A DNA stretch of 12,008 bases from an uncultured Clostridia bacterium (GTDB lineage Bacteria; Bacillota; Clostridia; Lachnospirales; Anaerotignaceae). A program made the translations under genes and the position numbers. The notes below the pieces were generated by a model. It saw nothing but the letters and a program-made list of their open reading frames with translations. It was not told the DNA's origin and did no database searches. Where the stretch lies: NCBI GenBank assembly GCA_910583755.1, contig CAJTZO010000049.1, positions 1-12,008 of the forward strand, written 5' to 3'. Below, piece after piece: positions 8,045-12,008 of this stretch; position 1 is the stretch's first letter, and every line of letters starts with the position of its first letter.

Positions 8045-8820
8045 GTCAATACCTCCTGCACTAACGCTTCATATGCCTTTGCTACTTTCCCATTTTTATC
8101 ATGAATATAAATACTTGTCCCTTCTGCACTGATTTCTGCTGCTTTAATAGACATAGGAATATATTCTTTAAATATATGCAGTTTTCCATCGTAATTTTGA
8201 TGTAAAAGAGTTACCAGTTCTTTAGAATAATTCGTTCTCATATTCGCCATTGTAATCAGTATTCCGCTAATGTCTAATTTTCTGTTGATGTGTATTTTTA
8301 CTCTGGAAATTGTTCTGATTAACTGTTCTAAACCTTTTATAGATAGATATTGTGCTTGTACTGGTATTAACACAGTATCCGCAAAAGCAAGAGAGTTAAT
8401 TGTCAACATTCCTAACGAAGGAGAACAATCTACTATAATATAATCGTATTTATCCCTTAACACCTTTAAGGAATTTCTCAATACGGTTTCTCTGCTCATA
8501 GTGTTGACAAGTGCTGCTTCTAATCCGGATAATTCGATATTAGAAGGTAATAAATCTACTTTTTCATTGTGATGTAAAATGCTTTTTGATACATTACTTT
8601 TGATGTCATTATCACTCATGTATTGCCCCATAATATGAGCGATAGTCATTTCTATTTGTTCTGGTTGGTATCCTAAACTTAATGTTAATGACGCTTGTGC
8701 ATCCATATCTACTAATAATACCTTTTTTTCTGCTTGTGCTAAACCAATTCCTAAATTTACAGTGGTCACTGTTTTTCCTACACCGCCTTTTTGATTGCAG
8801 ATTGCGATTACTTTTGCCAT
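8032..8820 (-). CDS. parA: ParA-family partition ATPase (Soj/MinD type)
   Basis: This 262-aa ATPase would drive segregation of the element with ParB. The deviant Walker A motif KGGVGKT is at 11-17, with the signature first Lys. Walker A' is LLVDMDAQAS (Asp38, Asp40), and Walker B is YIIVDCSPS (Asp131). There is no N-terminal helix-turn-helix extension, so it is a short Soj-like form that probably does not autoregulate through its own DNA-binding domain. The start at 8820 is preferred over the in-frame Met at 8943 because family homology begins exactly with MAKVIAICNQKGG and AAAGGA lies about 10 bp upstream. It is the first gene of the parA-parB-repA unit and is divergent from the integrase remnant. 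Confidence 0.95.
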   Translation of the reverse strand: MAKVIAICNQKGGVGKTVTTVNLGIGLAQAEKKVLLVDMDAQASLTLSLGYQPEQIEMTIAHIMGQYMSDNDIKSNVSKSILHHNEKVDLLPSNIELSGLEAALVNTMSRETVLRNSLKVLRDKYDYIIVDCSPSLGMLTINSLAFADTVLIPVQAQYLSIKGLEQLIRTISRVKIHINRKLDISGILITMANMRTNYSKELVTLLHQNYDGKLHIFKEYIPMSIKAAEISAEGTSIYIHDKNGKVAKAYEALVQEVLTWQK

Positions 8821-8914
8821 ACTTACCATTCCTTTCATTTGCCTATTTTTTGTCGTGTTCTTAACAACTTCACTTTTTATTGTGTTTTTTGGACATAAAA
8901 TCCATTGGAAAAAG

Positions 8915-8943
8915 GGTATAAAAAGAAAAGACAAATCGTTCAA
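8915..8943 (-). promoter_or_regulatory. Possible parA promoter
   Basis: On the minus strand TTGAAC (8938-8943) and TATACC (8915-8920) are separated by exactly 17 bp, about 95 bp upstream of the parA start. Both hexamers are imperfect. The -35 lies inside an arm of the large inverted repeat at 8928-8977, so folding or protein binding there could control it. No better pair was found closer to the gene. Confidence 0.35.
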
Positions 8944-8977
8944 ACCCTTGATTTTACTGGGTTTTCTGATTTGTCTT
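8928..8977 (-). terminator. Large inverted repeat upstream of parA (terminator- or operator-like)
   Basis: AAGACAAATC (8928-8937) pairs with GATTTGTCTT (8968-8977), and the inner AAACCC (8942-8947) pairs with GGGTTT (8959-8964). A 3-4 nt internal mismatch separates the two stems, and the loop is 11 nt. On the minus strand the hairpin ends in a T-rich tail (TTTTCTTTTT), so it could end transcription entering from the right. It lies between parA and the truncated integrase, abutting the latter, so it could equally be an element-end structure or an operator. Confidence 0.6.
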
Positions 8978-8980
8978 AAT

Positions 8981-9188
8981 TATACTGTATGGACACACTT
9001 CAGCTACTATTTTACTTTCTAGTGGTACGAATATCAAAACGGTATCTAATCGTTTAGGACATTCTAATTTGACAACAACTAATCGATATGTTCATGCTTT
9101 GCTGGAGGCTGATGTTGTTGCAGCGGATACATTGGAACAAAAGTTTTATTTTGATAAGGTAGGACAAAAGTGGGACAAAAAAGCGTAA
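8981..9188 (+). pseudogene. Tyrosine recombinase (phage/ICE integrase) C-terminal remnant
   Basis: The plus strand encodes the last 64 residues of a tyrosine recombinase, from HTSATILLSSGTNIKTV through RLGHSNLTTTNRYVH to the natural stop at 9186-9188. The box II second His (in LGHSN) and the nucleophile Tyr (in NRYVH) are present. The HxxR part, box I Arg and both N-terminal domains are missing. Similarity is firm from 8994. It can be followed to about 8981 if one inserted base is allowed (TATACTGTATGG resembling the codons of HTLR), so decay as well as truncation is likely. No start codon or ribosome site serves it. It ends in its own hairpin terminator and reads away from parA, suggesting it was the integrase at this end of an element. 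Confidence 0.85.
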
Positions 9189-9202
9189 ATTAGAATGTTT
9201 AA

Positions 9203-9270
9203 AAAATAGGAAGTGTAAAAAGCCTGTATTTACAATGGTTTCCAGCGCTTCCTATTTTATAAATTTTTTT
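9203..9270 (+). terminator. Terminator-like hairpin after the integrase remnant
   Basis: AAAATAGGAAGTG (9203-9215) pairs with CGCTTCCTATTTT (9246-9258) with a single G-T wobble, enclosing a 30-nt loop. A tract of seven T follows at 9264-9270. It begins 14 bp after the integrase stop and fits its transcription terminator. The long loop is less typical, so an attachment-site role is an alternative. Confidence 0.6.
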
Positions 9271-9294
9271 ATTATATTTGAAAGAAAAATGTAA

Positions 9295-9353
9295 GGAAAA
9301 ATAAAATATTAGCAAGTATCTGTATTATAAAAAACAAGATACTGCTAATATTT
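9295..9353 (-). terminator. Terminator of the kinase/LTA-synthase transcription unit
   Basis: The arms 9304-9321 and 9337-9353 are complementary over 17 bp with one bulged base, around a 15-nt AT-rich loop. On the minus strand a TTTTATTTTT tract follows. It lies 6 bp beyond the stop of the broken kinase gene, in the right place to end transcription coming from the LTA-synthase promoter. Confidence 0.75.
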
Positions 9354-9359
9354 AAAAGT

Positions 9360-9693
9360 TTATAAATTTATTTCGATGTTATAACAGTCATCAATTAAAA
9401 TGTAGTTATAATTATTTTCTTGACACATTTCAAGATAATGTCTATTTTCCTCAAGCAAAAAATCCATCGTATAGCAAGTATCATCCATCCTTTGCTCAAT
9501 TTCATTTGCATACCCTTTTATATCTGAAAAATGCTGTTTTATATATTTTTGACTCATAACAAGACAATTTACTACGAATAAGCCCCATTTTTAAAATATC
9601 AATAGAGAAATAGGGATAGCTATATTTTTCCAATAATTTTTGTGCAAGTAAGGTTTTCCCAGTATGAGAAGCTCCAGTAATTAAAATAACCAT
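9360..9693 (-). pseudogene. P-loop kinase/ATPase broken by an internal deletion
   Basis: Two out-of-frame pieces of one gene are visible. The first starts at 9693 (GAGAGG site 7 bp upstream) and carries Walker A GASHTGKT at residues 7-14, then LLAQKLLEKYSYPYFSIDIL and KMGLIRS. The second, in another frame from about 9575, reads NCLVMSQKYIKQHF and continues to YILIDDCYNIEINL with the stop at 9360. As I recall the family, intact members are about 190 aa and have roughly 75 residues between these parts, including an EGCYIPF-type segment absent here. The junction near 9571-9585 is therefore a deletion of about 220-240 bp that also shifts the frame. The phosphorylated substrate is unknown. It lies 38 bp downstream of the LTA-synthase gene and was probably co-transcribed with it. 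Confidence 0.78.
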
Positions 9694-9731
9694 TTTTTTC
9701 CTCTCAATTTTAACATATCCAAAGGAATAAC

Positions 9732-11672
9732 TTATTGATTCATAAAATTTTTTCCCATAAGTTGGTCATAGGTCACGAGCCAAAGAGAATCCAACAATTC
9801 TTTTGTTTTTTGTGGGTTTGTGTTTGGCTGATACAAGTCATATTTTGTATTGATAACAGGACAAGTTTGATATAAGTCCAATAACAAATTAGATTGTACT
9901 GTTTCTGGAGCATTGATATAGTCCAGAAGCAAGGGCATCAACAAATAAGAGGAAACCTCTTGTTTATCTGCAACATAAGGGGTTTGTATATCGTAATTAG
10001 CAAATACAAGATAAGGAGTAGAAAACATATATTTTGTTTCGGCATCAGACCAACGTTCAGATGTACTAGATTGTAATGCACCTGTTGTAGTATAAGGTGA
10101 AAAATCATTTCCTAGTGTAGGCAGATGGTCACCAAACCAAAGTACAACGGTTTCTTTTTCCCGGTTCATTACATAATCATAAAGCTGCTTTAATGCCTTA
10201 TCCGCATCACTTAACCCCTTTGAAAAGTTCTTCAATGCATTGATTTCTTTAGAAGAAAGTGCATTATTTTGTACGTCAATGGTTAACTCCTCTTTTTGAA
10301 ATTTATTTTGATAAAGACTATGGTTTTCCATCGTAATACCAAAAATAAAAGTTCCATTAGGGTGAGATTGCTCTAACTCATACTCGATTTCATCCATTAA
10401 CGTTTCATCTGTTAAATAAGGACCACTATTCCACCAAAGGTCTGTTTTTAGTTGATTATCTCCCCGAAATTCATCAAATCCCATATGAGGATATGCCTTA
10501 TCTCTTTCATAAAATGTCTTATCGTATGTATGTAAACCGATTGTATCGTATCCCATTTCCTTAAAATAACGAGCAAAAGAAAATACATCATTTTGCATAT
10601 ATTGTTGGTAAGGAAAGGCTCCCGCTGGCATAGGTGAGGTTGTCATACCTGTTAATACTTCAAATTCAGGGCGTGCTGTTCCACCACCAAATGTAGATGA
10701 AATCATAGTGCCACTTGGATGATTTTGTGCCAAAGCTCGATAATTTTGTAATGGGTCTTCTGAAAAGGTAGTGTTTGGCAATGTAGTAACGTCCCAAAAA
10801 GATTCTGATAATATAACAATAACATCTGGTTTTGCAAAATTACCCGTAGCAGGTGCAGGTGCATATTGCTGTTTTAATTGCTCTATCGTATTTTGATGAT
10901 AATGTGCAGGTGTTTCCACATTTAAGTAACCAATATTAAGTAAAAAGGCAGCTAAAAAACCATTTTTATAATAATTACTTGTTTGTGTTGAAGTATCATT
11001 AACAGAAATATCAAACCATTTTGTATAACTCATTCGAATCGCATTACTTGTTAAAAAGGTACAAATACCTATTAAAATACAAATACCACAAGCAACAGGA
11101 ATCAAGAAAGTATATTTTTTATCATAACATTTTGTTTTACGTGGTAAGAGTAGCACACTATAGAAAATTGGTGAAAGCACCAAAAATATCATAGCTGGTG
11201 TTACTTGCAACTCTTTTAAAAATGGTTCAAATTCTCCAATATTTTTGGAAAGAAGTAAGTCCCAAGGAACTAAATGTTCCTGTAATATGGAAAATTTAAA
11301 ATAATCTGCTAAAGATAAGGTACTATAACAAATCCCTAATATACTTCCAGCAATATAAGGTCTTCTAAAAATCAGAGAAAGAGATATAAAAAGTACATAA
11401 GTAATTGCAAGTCCAAAATAAAAGGCACCTGTTCGATTTTCTAATAAAAAAGAAATTGTGCTAATATCATTGGTAGAAAGGCAATTTGCCAATACCGTTA
11501 AAAAATAAGGATAAGGCAAAAAGCAAACCCAACGAATGATGGAATATTTATGCGTTTTTAAAAATGCGATTGTTGTTTTTTGATTCGTTTCGGCAGATTC
11601 CACCATTTCAACAGTCTTTTTGTTTTCGGCAGAAGGCAGCGCTGTTGAAACTTCAGAAGGATACGATGACAT
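9732..11672 (-). CDS. LTA synthase family protein (membrane phosphoglycerol transferase/sulfatase fold)
   Basis: This 646-aa enzyme is probably a polyglycerol-phosphate (lipoteichoic acid) or related glycerol-phosphate polymer transferase using phosphatidylglycerol. About five membrane helices (near 45-66, 82-101, 105-122, 158-177, 187-207) follow a hydrophilic 40-residue N-terminus, then an extracellular sulfatase-fold domain from about 280. Expected active-site elements are all present: Glu290 in SESFW, nucleophile Thr332 in FGGGTARPEFEVLTG, His381 in LHTYD, His451 in MENHSLY, and Asp515-His516 in WFGDHLP. Length and topology match LtaS-like proteins. The start at 11672 has AAAGGAG 9 bp upstream and a promoter about 55 bp upstream. 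Substrate specificity within the family cannot be told from sequence. Confidence 0.93.
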   Translation of the reverse strand: MSSYPSEVSTALPSAENKKTVEMVESAETNQKTTIAFLKTHKYSIIRWVCFLPYPYFLTVLANCLSTNDISTISFLLENRTGAFYFGLAITYVLFISLSLIFRRPYIAGSILGICYSTLSLADYFKFSILQEHLVPWDLLLSKNIGEFEPFLKELQVTPAMIFLVLSPIFYSVLLLPRKTKCYDKKYTFLIPVACGICILIGICTFLTSNAIRMSYTKWFDISVNDTSTQTSNYYKNGFLAAFLLNIGYLNVETPAHYHQNTIEQLKQQYAPAPATGNFAKPDVIVILSESFWDVTTLPNTTFSEDPLQNYRALAQNHPSGTMISSTFGGGTARPEFEVLTGMTTSPMPAGAFPYQQYMQNDVFSFARYFKEMGYDTIGLHTYDKTFYERDKAYPHMGFDEFRGDNQLKTDLWWNSGPYLTDETLMDEIEYELEQSHPNGTFIFGITMENHSLYQNKFQKEELTIDVQNNALSSKEINALKNFSKGLSDADKALKQLYDYVMNREKETVVLWFGDHLPTLGNDFSPYTTTGALQSSTSERWSDAETKYMFSTPYLVFANYDIQTPYVADKQEVSSYLLMPLLLDYINAPETVQSNLLLDLYQTCPVINTKYDLYQPNTNPQKTKELLDSLWLVTYDQLMGKNFMNQ

Positions 11673-11701
11673 AAAAATAAACTCCTTTTCTATTTTAATA
11701 A

Positions 11702-11727
11702 ATTCCTTTTTTGCTTATAAAAGGAAT
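11702..11727. promoter_or_regulatory. Inverted repeat over the LTA-synthase transcription start
   Basis: ATTCCTTTT (11702-11710) and AAAAGGAAT (11719-11727) are perfect 9-bp inverted copies separated by 8 bp. The right arm touches the -10 hexamer and the repeat covers the expected start of transcription. That position suits a repressor operator or a 5'-end mRNA stem. Confidence 0.5.
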
Positions 11728-11755
11728 CTATATTAGTATAATCGTAATTTGTCAA
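11727..11755 (-). promoter_or_regulatory. Sigma-A-type promoter of the LTA-synthase gene
   Basis: On the minus strand a consensus TTGACA (11750-11755) is followed after exactly 17 bp by TATAGA (11727-11732). This is about 55 bp upstream of the start codon, in an AT-rich stretch. A smaller inverted repeat (AATATTC at 11755-11761, GAATATT at 11774-11780) lies just upstream of the -35. Confidence 0.75.
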
Positions 11756-11795
11756 ATATTCAATAAAAAAAGAGAATATTTATGGAATTTGTCAC

Positions 11796-12008
11796 GCTTT
11801 CTTGAAAGAAAGCTTCAACTTGTCGAAAAACCTTGAGGGCTAGCCCTCAAACTCCCACTTCTTTCTTGAAAGAAAGAATCAAAGAACTTTAATGCGAAAC
11901 TAGCGTTTCGCTAAAAAGATTGATTTTATCAGGAAAAACGCTAGTTTTTCCAGGAAAGTTTTTTGTCCAACTTTTTTTAAAAAAGTTGGTGGGTGTGGGT
12001 GAAACCCA
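11796..12008. repeat. Cluster of palindromes (REP/BIME-like), no gene
   Basis: No convincing reading frame lies here. Five strong palindromes follow each other: 11796-11813 (GCTTTCTT/AAGAAAGC), 11833-11850 (perfect 18-bp TTGAGGGCTAGCCCTCAA), 11859-11878 (TTCTTTCTT/AAGAAAGAA), 11894-11911 (GCGAAAC, loop TAGC, GTTTCGC) and 11932-11951 (GGAAAAAC, loop GCTA, GTTTTTCC). A 23-bp near-perfect palindrome at 11967-11989 (CCAAC with T/A runs and GTTGG) and a weak TGGGT/ACCCA pair at the edge complete the set. The 16-bp CTTTCTTGAAAGAAAG occurs twice, 64 bp apart. This resembles a composite extragenic palindromic repeat that may be dispersed in the genome. Confidence 0.7.

Noticed and set aside
8821..8943. 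N-terminal extension of ParA to a Met at 8943
   Set aside because: The extra 41 residues do not resemble ParA; the family start and a ribosome site coincide at 8820.
7046..8980. Search for a Spo0J-type parS (TGTTTCACGTGAAACA)
   Set aside because: No match or near match seen around parA/parB; the only palindrome in the parB-repA gap is short (7022-7034).
8795..9022. Plus-strand open frame of 75 codons upstream of the integrase remnant
   Set aside because: Hydrophobic low-complexity translation antisense to the parA start and leader; it crosses the integrase fragment in the wrong frame.
9360..9557. The 65-codon frame as an independent small gene
   Set aside because: Homology to the kinase C-terminal part begins upstream of its Met (NCLV), so it is the second half of a broken gene, not a separate one.

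Overview
The window looks like low-GC Firmicutes DNA, most likely from a gut clostridium of the Lachnospiraceae type. The reasons are the AT-rich sequence, strong AGGAGG-type ribosome sites, an LTA-synthase-family enzyme and a class D-type sortase. It appears to contain one end of a mobile element (integrative conjugative element or plasmid-like) beside what look like ordinary chromosomal genes. Family names come from reading the proteins; no database search was run.

Element side (1-8820, all on the minus strand, so genes run from high to low coordinates). The order is parA, parB, a RepA_N-type replication initiator, an intrinsic terminator, a membrane-anchored extracellular protein of 408 aa, a class D-like sortase, a phage-type antirepressor (Bro-N plus ANT/KilAC), and a very large surface adhesin. 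The adhesin has a thioester-like head and at least seven CnaB (SpaA-type) repeats, and it runs off the left edge with its C-terminus and cell-wall sorting signal outside the window. ParA, ParB and RepA would maintain the element. The four downstream genes are packed 10-14 bp apart or overlapping, and look like an operon that makes and anchors a surface fibre.

Junction (about 8820-9360). A large inverted repeat lies upstream of parA. It abuts the C-terminal 64 residues of a tyrosine recombinase on the plus strand, which has lost everything before its box II histidine. Two hairpin terminators follow, one for each strand. This is the likely scar of an element boundary or of an internal deletion that removed the integrase.

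Chromosomal-looking side (9360-12008). A P-loop kinase gene is broken by an internal deletion. It lies directly downstream of an intact LTA-synthase-family gene (646 aa) that has a recognisable sigma-A-type promoter. The last 210 bp upstream of that promoter hold no gene but a dense run of palindromes, including one perfect 18-bp palindrome and two hairpins whose loops are mutually complementary.

Most notable observations: evenly phased AGTATCA iterons inside repA (candidate in-gene origin); a Lys where the thioester Gln is expected in the adhesin; near-perfect duplication of CnaB repeats; an antirepressor embedded in a sortase/adhesin operon; the integrase remnant; and the palindrome cluster.
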